From positions 4,650,001-4,714,000 of the forward strand of contig OX442316.1 of NCBI GenBank assembly GCA_949358305.1: 64,000 nt of DNA, read 5' to 3'. This DNA is from Strigamia acuminata. Its lineage: Eukaryota; Arthropoda; Chilopoda; Geophilomorpha; Linotaeniidae. The stretch's first letter is position 1. Each line of letters begins with the position of its first letter. Positions 40,501 through 52,500 of this stretch are shown here, piece after piece. Both the position numbers and the translations under genes were made by a program. The notes beneath the pieces were generated by a model. It was not told the DNA's origin. It made no database searches and saw nothing but the letters and a program-made list of their open reading frames with translations.

Positions 40501-43500
40501 TCGACACCGTCCACGTGAAGGCGCTCGATGAATCTTCCTTTTGCACCAAATCCTTGCAGCGCTGATCTGCTGAAGTCGTGGCGCAACTTCCACCAGGTAT
40601 TGTTTGCCGTCTTCAGTCTTCTGATTTTTTCGGGCAATGCCGCTCGAAAAATCAGCGGGTGCTGAGTCGGCACGTGATCGGGAAGCGCGAATGGTGTTTC
40701 TCGATCCCTCTCGATCTATATTCGAAGAAAAATAAATAAATTAGTTTATTTAAAAATAAACAAATAATTTCTTATTTGAAATATTTTTTAAGCTTAGCGC
40801 TTGTGGCTGTGAGTCACTAAGGGATGTTGGTTGTCATGGCAACTCCCTTCGCACATGCTTGAAGCACGTGACTTTTATAGCCGCCATTTTTATTTTTTAG
40901 CGGCTTGTGTTTGAAGTCAGGAAAAGTGAAATTACTCAATTTTTCTGACTTAAACACTTGGTAAAAATTTATTCTAATAATTTACCCGTTGTTGAAGCGT
41001 CAATTGAACGTCTTCATTTGCCCCTTCCATGGGCATTTCTCCGTCCGCCTGGAGTTGGATCGCTTCCTCGTCCATTCTCTTTCGTTTTCCGGTAATTTCG
41101 GAAATTCTTTCGTCTTGAAAGAGAAATAATACATAAATCTTATGTTTTATCAAATTTTTCATACAGAAAAATTACTTACGATCAGGTTGTCGAACTATTC
41201 GGGTCGTAACGTAGGCGATGCGATGCATACACTCTCGAAACTTTTGAAAAAGTGACTAAGTTCGTTGATTGCAAACACGAACTTGGATTAGAGACGCTTT
41301 GAGACGTCACTAATTATAACGTATGATTAACGTTGTCATTCGAGCGGGTACTACGAATGACGTCACGAGATTGCTTTCTCGGATCTTTTGGGTAAACCCA
41401 AAAGGTGAAAGACAACACTATGTCTTGGCTCGCGGAACGCGAGATCTCAAGTTGTACTTTGACTTTCGCGAAGTACAATCCAACTTGTTTAGATTGTCAT
41501 CAGCATCGTCTCCAATGTCAGATGAGTTATATACTTCATTGTTTGAAATTTTCTCTTTTTCTAAAAACATTTCCTTTTCTAGATTTTCATCAAGAGAAAC
41601 ATTTTCAAGTCGCTGGTTTATTTCATCGACTTCGTTATTTTTGAGTTTCGATTTTTTACTCGATTCCGTGTTTTCGACAGGAATTTTGGATAATTTAGCA
41701 TCATCCAAGGTATTAACAATATTCTTTGTTTTTTGACCCACTTCCTCCCCTTCCAGCCAAATTTCTTGGTTGAAAACGGGAAAGTACGGCATTAATTCAG
41801 TGCCGTGAACAGCTGGATAAATTTTATTATCACTCAGCCGTCGAAGTTGAAAGGCGCCTCCTTGTAACCTTTTGATAATTACATAAGGCCCATTCCTTTT
41901 CGGTGAAATGCCTGCTGCTATTCCTTTAGCGGCATTTGAGAGAATATGAGACTCTCGCCAGACTAAATCATTTTGTCTGAAGTTGTCGAATTTCTTATCT
42001 GATTTTTCAGCTTCGACACGGCGTCTCAAATCTAAGACGTGAGACATCATATGCTGATACGTCTCTGCAATTATTGTTTCTAATTTCTGAACATATAAAT
42101 GCGGATTTTTTGGATCAATGACTAAAATTCCTTCCGGAATTCTTGGATCCCAAGGAATTCTTAATTCTCGGAAAAAATTTAAGAAAGCAGGAGAATAATC
42201 TCTGCCTCTTGTTACAGTTGTTCTCAAACTGAATGCAAATTCGCGTAGATACTCATCCCATTGGTCATGAATATCTAAATAAATCGAAACTAAATATTTA
42301 ATATCTCGATTGGTTCTCTCCACAGGATTGCTTTGTGGATGATAAATCGATGTCGGTGTTCGCGACATGTCGAATTTTTTGCAAAATTCTTTATAGACCT
42401 GTGATCGAAATTGTGGTCCATTATCACTTATGATTTGTCTCGGAAATCCGAAAGTCATTGATAAGTGATAAATTGTGTTGGCAACTTTTATTGCCGTTGG
42501 ATTACACATTGGAAATAATTCGGGCCAATGTGTAGCGACATCTACGATGACGCAAATGTGGGTATTGTTTTTTCTGGTTCTTGGTTTGGGACCAGACAAA
42601 TCCACACTGAGGCAGTCAAATGGTCCAAATGGTCCAATTTGAGCGCCTTCAATTTCGGTCTTTGATCTCGGCTTACATGCCTGACATCCTTGACAATGTT
42701 GAATAAAACGTGTAATATCACGTTTCATACCTTTCCAGGTATAAACTCTTCGAGTTCGGTACATTGTCCTCGCAATGCCTGGGTGGCCGGACAGTGGATG
42801 TCCGTGCATCAACCAAATGATTTTATAAATCAATTTTCTTGGCACAACAACTTTAAGTGCCCTACCATCCTCTCCCAATTCATCGGTGGAGGTAGGATGA
42901 TAATGGAGTAGCATATCTTCTTCAATGAGATAAGTACTCGCGTGTCTTTCAAAGTTTCTTCTTTGAAGACGAGTTACTATGTAACTTGGATATTGCTTGT
43001 TTAGCAAGTAATTGCGAATATGTTGGCAAAATTCGTCTGCTTTTTGCGCTGCAATAATGTCATCTCTCGTTGGAGGATCACATTCTAATTGCTTCGCAAT
43101 TTTAGCTGCAAATGCTTTAATTAAAACATTTGTTGTTGGCAGCTCGAATTTTTTAGCCATCATAGCTCTTAATTCGACGTCAGGGGTTCCTGACGGATCA
43201 TGCATGTTAATACAAAAATTAATTAATGCTTGATCGTCGTCATTAACTATTATTGACTTGGGTAATTCGTTCAATTTTCCCATTTGCCAACTTCGGCAAG
43301 GAGATGGACAATATGATAATAAATCATCATTATCGCCATCGTCTTCTGGTTCGTCAGGTGCGCTGACAGGTGCACGTGACAATGCGTCTGCTATTACATT
43401 CAGCGGACCTTTGACGTATTGTATTTCGAACGAATACGCCATTAGCTCCATTTGCCAACGAGCTAATCTGCCCGACGGGTCAGATAACGACATCAACCAC

Positions 43501-46500
43501 TTAAGTGCTTGGTGATCCGTTTGTACAGTGAATGTAGTGTACTCTAAGTATGGGCGAAATTTGCGTAATCCCCATACTACTGCGAGACATTCTAATTCTG
43601 TCACAGTATAATTCTTTTCAGCGGGTTGCAAGCTTCTGCTTGCATACACGCATGGCATTTCGACTTCTTGGCCATCCACAATTTTCTTTTGTGTAAGGGC
43701 TGCACCCAACCCTTGTTTACTGGCGTCAGTATGAACAATAAATGGCATGTACAAGTCAGGCATCTTCATTGTTTCAGCATTCGTAAGCAGGTCTTTTATT
43801 GCGTCGAATGCTGCTTGATGATGCAGTTCCCAATCGAACTCCGCATCTTTCTTCAAGAGTGGCCTTAGTGGTTCTGCCACTGTGGCCAAATTCTTGATTA
43901 GGCGGTGAAAGAAATTCACCATGCCTAGAAATCTTTGTAATTCCTTAAGATTGGTAGGAGCAGGAAATTGCGTAATTGCAGCGACTTTTTTAGGGTCTAC
44001 TGCAAGTCCTTCTACTCCTACTTTGTAGCCTAGAAAAATTAATTCCTTTCTACAGAGATGCGTCTTGCCAGGGTGCGCATGTAAATTAGCTTCTGCCAAT
44101 TTTTTAAACACTATATCTAAATGTTTAATGTGTTCTTCGAACGATTTGGATACAACAATTATGTCATCCAAATATGCCCATGCAAATTTTCTGTAAACGT
44201 CACCCAAAACTTTTTCCATTAATTCTTGGAAGGTAGTTGGTGCGTTTACTAATCCGAAAGGCATGACTAAAAACATTAGTCTTCCCATTGGGCTCCAGAA
44301 GGCAGTTTTTTCTCTGTCTTCAGGGCGCAATTCTATCTGCCAATATCCCTTGGTCAGATCTATAGTACTGACCCACTCGAATTCTCCGATTTCTCGCAGA
44401 ATTTCCTCAATTGTTGGCATTTGAGGTGGGTTGTACTTAGTATGTGTATTGATGGGGCGAAAATCAATGCACAAGCGTGGGTCGTTTCCTGGTCGCATGA
44501 CTAGGACTGGCCTCATTCCGTAATCGCCTTCAGCTTTGACGACTACGCCTTTGTCAATCATGTCTTGACAAAGTTGTCTGATTATTTCCCTTTTTTGAGG
44601 GTTTATGCTCTTAAAGGGGACACGGATGGGTTTCTCCGTGTCAAGCTCAATTTTGTGCTTAACCAGGTGTGTTTTACCTGGATCTTTAGAAATAATCCTT
44701 TTATGTTTGGATAACATCTTTTCTAATAATTTGGATTGCTCCAAATTTAAGTTAGCTTCTTTGACTAACTTTTGGATGAAATTCTCTTCATCAATTTTGC
44801 TTTGAGTTACACTTGCAGCGTAAGCTTTTGCAAAGGTCACAAATGAGGAATCGGGTTCCTCTATTTTCTCCAAATAACGATCCAGCAACGCTTGTGGAAT
44901 GTAGGGTAAATCTGCATCCACAGGTTGCGTGAAATTCCAAGACATCGTCTGTGGATTAGGTTGGATTTTTAATTTATTCATAAAATCGCAACCCAATAGT
45001 ACCATTGGATACTTATTTGGTATTACGATGAACGGATGACGTAACGTGCCATGTGTCCATCGAAATGAAAGATGAATGGTTCCATCTGGAGTGACTTCTT
45101 CACTTGCCGTCGTGACTCTGACACCAGGTCCGATAGGTCGTAGATATTTTTCTAGACCTAATTGATTAATAACTGAAGTGGCTAGGAAGCTTTTATTTGC
45201 TCCTGAGTCCAACATTCCGGTTATTACACCTTTTAACGTTTCTAACTTTAACGTCGGAAGGTCTTGGCTGTTTGGTATTCCAGCCACTTTGCACTCAAAC
45301 TTGCGCAATTTATGAGGAATTGTAATTGGAGGCTCCAAAGGCAATTCATCTAATAACTCATTGGTATCAAGAGTTGTAGTTGCAAATAACTTAATGCATT
45401 CCTCAATTCCAGGTGTCTCTGGAACTGAGCTTGGTCTATCGTCTTTAACTTCGACTTTATCTTGAATATTGGAAGTGTCTTCTTCAGTCGGGGTTTCGCC
45501 GACAATCTCCTTTTTTACATCAAGAGATCCATTTTCTTTTAGTTCAGTTTGACGAATTAATTCATCAATAGCTTCTCCAACATCTTCCATTATCTTCAGA
45601 TTTTCATTCTCTGATTCCGATTTCGGAGGTGACGCAGCGTCCACTAGACCTGATGGATCTGCGTCTACAAGTTTTTTCGAAACATGTCAGTTATGATCTT
45701 GACTGCTTTTTCAAACTCAGCTGTTGACACTGGTTTGTCCTTTTTAGAGGAAGGGCAGTCTTTTTGCCAATGCCCTAATTTTTTGCATAAATTGCATGGA
45801 TCAGTGGCAGGCGATTTCTTTTTCGTTGCTGCTGGCGAGGCAGAACGAGAACGAGCGTCAGACCGGCGCTCTGGCGACACCGCGGGTGATTTTGAATTCC
45901 TTTCGGTATTCACCTTTGATGCGTCAAATGAAACATTTTTTGGTTTCATTTTTGGCTTCCATTTGCCTGCAACGGGGTTATTTTTTGCTAACAGCGCCGC
46001 TGCTTTGGCTAATAAAGCCAACGTCTCATCTCCTGCTTCCTCCTCCTCTTCAGCTTCTTCAGCTTCAGACGACGGAGTTTCAGCTCCAGTTATATTTGCA
46101 TGTAACTTAGGAACTGAATGAGGATTTTTGACGTCCTTTTTGGAAGATTCTTTTTTCGAACTCTTCTCATCCACTTCGTCTAGAAAGTCTTCGTAACTAG
46201 GTGGCTGCAACAATTTCAAACCATTAAAGGTTTCATTGTTTTGCTCAGCGAGTCTTTTCTCTCGCTTTAAGTACGCTGACCTTTCGCTTTCTGTAAGGTA
46301 AGCTTTGTACTTTTCGTCAATGCGCAATTGATTGACTTCCATGAACTCGTTTAACTCGGAGAATTTCCCCGGGTCGGGAGCGTCCGACATCATCAGAATA
46401 TTTTTACTATATTCTGTGAGGCCAGCTCTAAACTGATCATCTGCTGTTGCATCAGTAACAGCATGTGGCATTCTGCCAAGCAGATTCTCTGCTCTTAGCA

Positions 46501-49500
46501 TGTACGAATGTAAGCTTTCGCCTTTTCGTTGCTTAAGACATCTCCAAAGCGTCTTGATGTCTTCGCTCGATTCACCAAATTTAAACATAAATTGTTTAAC
46601 GAAGTCATCCCACTTCGTGAAGTCTTTCCTGCGAAACCACTCCTTGACACCGCCAACTAGTATTCTTGGTACTAGATGGGCCAATGCACCTTCACAGCTA
46701 AAACTGTGAACTTTGCCTAGTTCGAATATTTCCAGCAAGAGGTTTGACCCTGCTTGCCAATTTCCATTATAGGCATGTGGGATAACTCGATCCCATCTAA
46801 TGAACTTTTCATCTGTTGTTTGATGAGTCCATTTATCAGAAGTAAATTCACTTATTTTTTGCAAAATAATTTTATCCCTTCTGCTTTTTCGCTGTTGTTG
46901 AGCATTTTGCCTCAACAACTGGTCAATCTCATCTTTCGTGTAAAAATCGGGTCTTTGAGTTCTACTACGTGTTCTGTGACGAGATCGCCCTCTCACACTG
47001 GGACGTGAGGAATCTGTATCTGACGCAGATTCATGATTCGGATTTGGCGGCGGATCAGGGTCCGGAGGATCGTCGCCATCTGGCGGACGACGGTCTCCAT
47101 TTGGTGGTCCCCTTCCATTTCGATTGCCATTCGAATTGTGGTCACGTGAGTGGCCACCTCCATGTCCATCTGAACTGTCTCCACCTGGTGGGTCACCACC
47201 TGGCGGATTTCCACGGTATCTCGGCCCATCACGGATGTCGTTGTGACAATCTCGTTTTGGTGAGCCTTCTCGCGGATTATCGTGTGACCGTCCACGATCG
47301 TGTGGTTTCTCACGTTCTTTATTCTTTTTCGCCAGCAATCCAATTAATTGGTCACTATTGCTAAAGAATCTATCCGAATTTTGCGGAACTTTTGGGGAAT
47401 GATATTCGGTCGGGTCTGGTTGTCGCTTTCTCTTTTTGCGACTGTGATGACTATTACGGCTTCCACGACTACTGCGTGAGTCATCGCTGTCAGTCCAACT
47501 TGATTGTCGACTGACTTTTGGTTTAGCTGATGTTAAATCAATCAACTCAGGTGATTTGGAAGCACCTTTTTGCAAAACTGGGGCTGGCTTTGCAAAATTA
47601 TCTTCGCCGCAAACGTCTTGTACTTTTTGTACGACTACTGCAAAGTTCTCTTGTACCGTCAACAGATCTGCGCGAAGAATTTCGTTTTCACGAGCTTGCG
47701 CAGCTAAGTCGGCACGTAATAACTGCTCTGCAGTACTTTGACTTTTGGCGGCTTGACCAGCATCAATTACGGACTGCTGTCGAGCGAGAAATACTTCGTT
47801 TTCTCGTTGTGCTAATCTCTTAGCTCTTGCTGCTTGCTCTGCAGCATGATTCTCGTAATTTCGAGAAGTGGAGGGAATTTCTTCCCTCGCTCGAACTGGG
47901 GCGGTTAGTTCGGCAGTCATTAAATTCGTGTTGGCTTCTCGCAAATTTGCGTTGGCCAATCTCAAATTTTCATTAGCAATTTCTAAATCTTTTTGGGCTT
48001 GATTTAGTTGCTCGAGCCTTTGTTGTTGCTCTTCGTCAGTAATTAGCCAGGAAGCTTTTTCCTGCTCTAATTGTAACAACTTAACATGGTCATTCGCACG
48101 TTGTTGTTTTAGTTCGGCATTTTGCTGATGCATTTCTGCACGCATTCGCTCGAACTCTGCTTGCAAGCTTGTTCTGACGATTTCAACGTCTTTTTGACTT
48201 TGTTTGCGAACCATAGCTTTGTGGATTTGTTCCACAGTCATTTCGCTAGTGACTATTACTCCCTCGAGCCTAGCTTGCTCACGGAGTGCGTCCATCATGG
48301 TAACACGCACGGGAGAATGAGAAACTTCCATATTGGAGTTCTCAGAATCTTGTTGTGCTGCACCTTGAACCGGTGATGAATTCAGCGAGTGCTCTGCACT
48401 TGATGATTGAATTCGTAAATTCAAATCATCGTTTTGCGACTTGGAACGGCCACTTCCAGTTGGATTGTTTAAGTCCAACTGGCCGCTGGGCGGGGATGGC
48501 TGTTGTCGCTCCAACGCTTGCGTGAATTCATTCACGATTAACTGTGCCGAGTTACAGTTAGCTGTTTGATCCATGGCTTCAAACAATTCTTGTGACTCAG
48601 TCACTTCTTGATCCACGACTGGTAGATCGATCGCCACTCGTCTCTTCGCCGGCCTTCCTCTCGGTCTCTTCTCTGAAGGAGTCGCCATTTTTCAATGAGG
48701 ATAAAGAAAGGATAGAGAAGAAAGATAAGCAAGATAAAAATGGCGGGTAAATTTTAACTAACAAAGTTATACAATGACTATCCCGGACGGACCCCCACGT
48801 GCTGCGATCCGGGTTTTTATCCACTTAATTTCTAATAAATTAAGCAGAAACCGCAGGTGAATGCTATAAAAGACTTACAATCGGCGGCCTTAAATTATCT
48901 AGGGGTTAAGTTTAAGGAAAAGAAATAAAAAGACAGTTTTATTAATAAAAATCACAAATATGTATTTATTCGTTTAAATTACAATGACTAGTTAAAAATA
49001 TCACAATGGCGACAAGTCGCGAAATGAAATGAGCGGGAACAATGGAAGGGCTTGCAACGACTGTTGCAAGCTACAAAGCGCTAAAATGGCGCTTAAACAA
49101 CACACAGTTGTTAGGCGAAGGCGAATTGTCTTCGTTTGCTGAACTCACGAACGATGGTCGAAGACGATGGTTCTCGTGGGCTCCTTCTACGGCTCGTGCG
49201 ACGGCTCGGCGGCGGTGGTTGACGGCTGTAGGCGTCCGGCTCTCGTACGATGGCGGTGGCTGTCGTTCGCGCGGCAGCGACGGCGATGGTTCACGATCGT
49301 CGGGAAACTTCTTCTTCTCGTTTGCTGGAATTAGCTACGGCTAATTCAAGCAGAATTGCTGGCTTTGTGCTTTGGGTGGCACAAAGATAGCAGGTGAAAC
49401 TGAGTTACAACGGTCCTCTATCAATACGTATTGTCGGAGCAGATATCGCAGTGATGTTGAGGTTGTTGTTGTATTTTTCAGAGTGCCGATTTGAGCCAAG

Positions 49501-52500
49501 ACGCGAGCCCAGCACGCTTCAATATTGCGCAGAAAACCTGCGCACTTAGCTCAAATGGGTGCAACTAGTGGTTATTACACCATATTGCACCATAACGGCT
49601 AATAACCGTTTTCACCCCGGACAACCTGGGGTGATATGTGCCTAGAGAGGATTTCTCCCCTCGGTCACATGATCTGACTTGGCGTGTGCCACAGTCAAAT
49701 TAATTAGAAGATAATTAATTTAATCTTCTAGGTTGGTGAATATTTTGAGATCACCACAAAAAAAATAGGCAGTGGCTACGTTCATGTCCAACGTGAACGT
49801 ATTATTTTCATGTCGCGCTGTGATTGGCTGAGATCCATTGATGTCGATTCATTTCCTCAACGTAAGTTTTTCAAATTTAATGTTCTCGAGGTTTTAGCTT
49901 TTGTTTTTCTTACAAGAGGGGGCGTAGCCCTCCTTGACCCCCCAGACTTAACCTAATCCGTTTTTAGCAAATTAGACCAAACTGTGTATTTTCAGTTCAT
50001 ATTTCAATGCATCTCTCAACCAATCACAGCGTGTCTTGAAAACAATACGTTCACGTCGGATGTGAAAATAATAAGTAAATATGTGACATTAGAGGCGGAT
50101 TTAGGAGCTCTTCTTGCAGCCTTTTTCTGGGCCCTAAGTAAAAATAAGTTTCCAAATAAATGTTTTGGAGTTAAATCTTTTTTGTTTGAATTTGGGGTCC
50201 TCACAGCTACTTAGGGCCCTTATCCTGCGAGAACTGCGAGAATCTATAAATCGGCTTTTCGGTAATGTTATGCTAATTATCCACTTGCAGTGTTTTGGAG
50301 CAAACTCTTGTGCGAGTTCTCTTGAGCAAGTTATCTCTTGTGGAATTAGCTCTTGAGCATCCCCCTCCCCATGTGAACAGAAACACACACAACCTCGCCA
50401 CATGAAAACTTGTAACATTGTCTTTGCATGATTCAGCAATTGGATTTAACATGCTGATGGTCCTTTGTCCCTAGAGCTTTATGCTTCCATTCATCGTTTC
50501 TTTTCCTTACACAAATGTTAAAAATATCAACAAATCTAACAGCTCGTGCGAATTGTATGTGCACAGAGGATAGGCCATGGTCTTTACAGTCGAACCTCAT
50601 TATAACGAACCACGATATAGAGATTTTTTAGTTATAACGAATAAAATGGCTTGGGTGGTCGGTTGGCCATAGAACACCATGTTAAAAAAATTGATATAAC
50701 AAACTTTCATTATAACAAACCCATGTTTTGGGTCCCTTGCGATTCATTATGACGAGGCTCGACTGTATTATCAGTTTTCTTCGTCTGTTAAAGTTTATAT
50801 TAAGGGGTTTCATTAAATGAGCGATTAGTTGATTACTTTGATTAGTTGATTACTTGATGTGTCATGTGACTGGATTCAACTAATCCCGAGAATAATCATT
50901 TCATCAAATAAGCAACTAAACAACTAATCAAGTAATCAGTAATCACCCCAAATCATGATTTTCTGCTGACTTGGGCCGATTATAAGTGCTCTCTCAACTG
51001 AAACCAACATGGCGGCGCCAGACCTGCTTCAACTACACAAGGTCGTAATATAACAAAGTCTGCTCAGTTTAGGTTAAACTGAACAGATGAAACGAGTTAG
51101 GCAGTTGCAATTATTATTTGTAGGAACTTTTTTTAAACAATTGCTACGTATTCAGGTTACAATTTAAACAATTCTGCCCATCAGAGCAATAGTCACATAA
51201 TCAGATTTTTGTTGGGCCCTCAATAATTGAGTGATTACGATTATTGCAATAATCAACTAATCACAATAATCACTCATTTAATTAAACCCCTTACTGTTTA
51301 TATTGTTGACTGGATTACTACACAAAACTTTCTAAAAGTGGGCGGGTTTTGTAGAAAAGTGGTTCAAATGTGAACATGGCAATAGTCGTAGAGAACACAT
51401 CAATATTTTATCTCGTATATAAAAGTTAAGCTAGGTCTACAGTATAATTGTTTCTAGCTTTTTTAGTCGCATTTTTCTTTTTTCCAGTCATGTGGTGGTT
51501 GATTAGGAGTTAGGACCATTTTTGTGGGGTGTCTTGGGAATAACGTAATCACAAATTCTCAGCACGTTCGTAAAGACTCTTTTTCCTTCTCCTTTTGCTT
51601 GGGAGCCGCAAAACGCCACATACAACAAAATATTGAACTCCTATTACAGGGCACAGGGCATGGTTGGGTCTAATATCCCTTCTGCACCTTGCACTGCGGC
51701 CCTTTGTCCATAGATGGGTCGCCGTTACAAATAAATACATACATGCACCTTGCACTTATAATTTCTTCTTCAATGCAAGCAGAAATATCAGCACAATATA
51801 AAAAGCTAAACGTGAAAAATAATGAAACGATAGAAACCGTTCGTTTTAGAGTTTTTGAATGCAACTAGTAACTCGCGCAGTTTATCGTTTCTTATCGTTG
51901 TTATCACGCGACATCTCTAACTGAAATTCTAAAAATTGTTAACAATAAATATACCTGGAAACGTCAAGCTGGAGTGTTATTTTTTGTCACGTAGCACCGC
52001 TATCGACAGAAAAAGCTTTCTGACTTTTGACATTCTTTTTTATTGAATTATGAAAACTTGTGCAGCAACAATAAAAAGCCGTTGAATAACAGGAAGTTCA
52101 AGCTTTTATTCTTTTTCTTTTTATCATTTGATTTCTTTGTCTAAATATTTTTTTCTAGTAGTGATAAAAATGATGGAATTTGATATTCAACAGATCTGTC
52201 CTTTACCAGTTGTTTCCTTGAGGTCCAATTTTGAGTGTTCGACAAATAAATCACACACGATGGATCAATATTACAAATTCATCCTTCAGTTGCTATTGGC
52301 AACCCGTAACAAAGCGCGAGATGAGGCGCGACCATTTTTTCTTGCTTTCCGCTCTACTTACTTGTTTAATAGGAATTTTTGGCTAAACAAAAATAATGAG
52401 TGAATAATTTAGCGAAATTGGCAGAGAAATGAAGTCGAATTTTGAATTATTTGCTAAAATCGGCGCTGTCTGCTTTATATCGATTGGCCTCGTTTTCAAA

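Larger units (their letters stand above)
37425..49758 (-). mobile_element. Full-length Ty3/gypsy-type LTR retrotransposon, 12.3 kb
   Basis: Two 959-bp LTRs (37425-38383 and 48800-49758) start TG and end CA and look identical by eye. AAAA flanks both sides, fitting a 4-bp target duplication, though the site is A-rich. In sense (minus) direction the order is LTR, primer-binding site, gag, pol, third ORF, polypurine tract, LTR. Pol has protease, reverse transcriptase, RNase H, then integrase, the Ty3/gypsy order. All frames are open, so it may be recently active. It sits antisense in PKA-RII intron 1, next to a MITE at 49775. Confidence 0.95.

Noticed and set aside
38436-40715. Calling the third retrotransposon ORF an envelope gene
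   Set aside because: The position fits, but no signal peptide, transmembrane segment, cleavage site or fusion-like stretch is visible.
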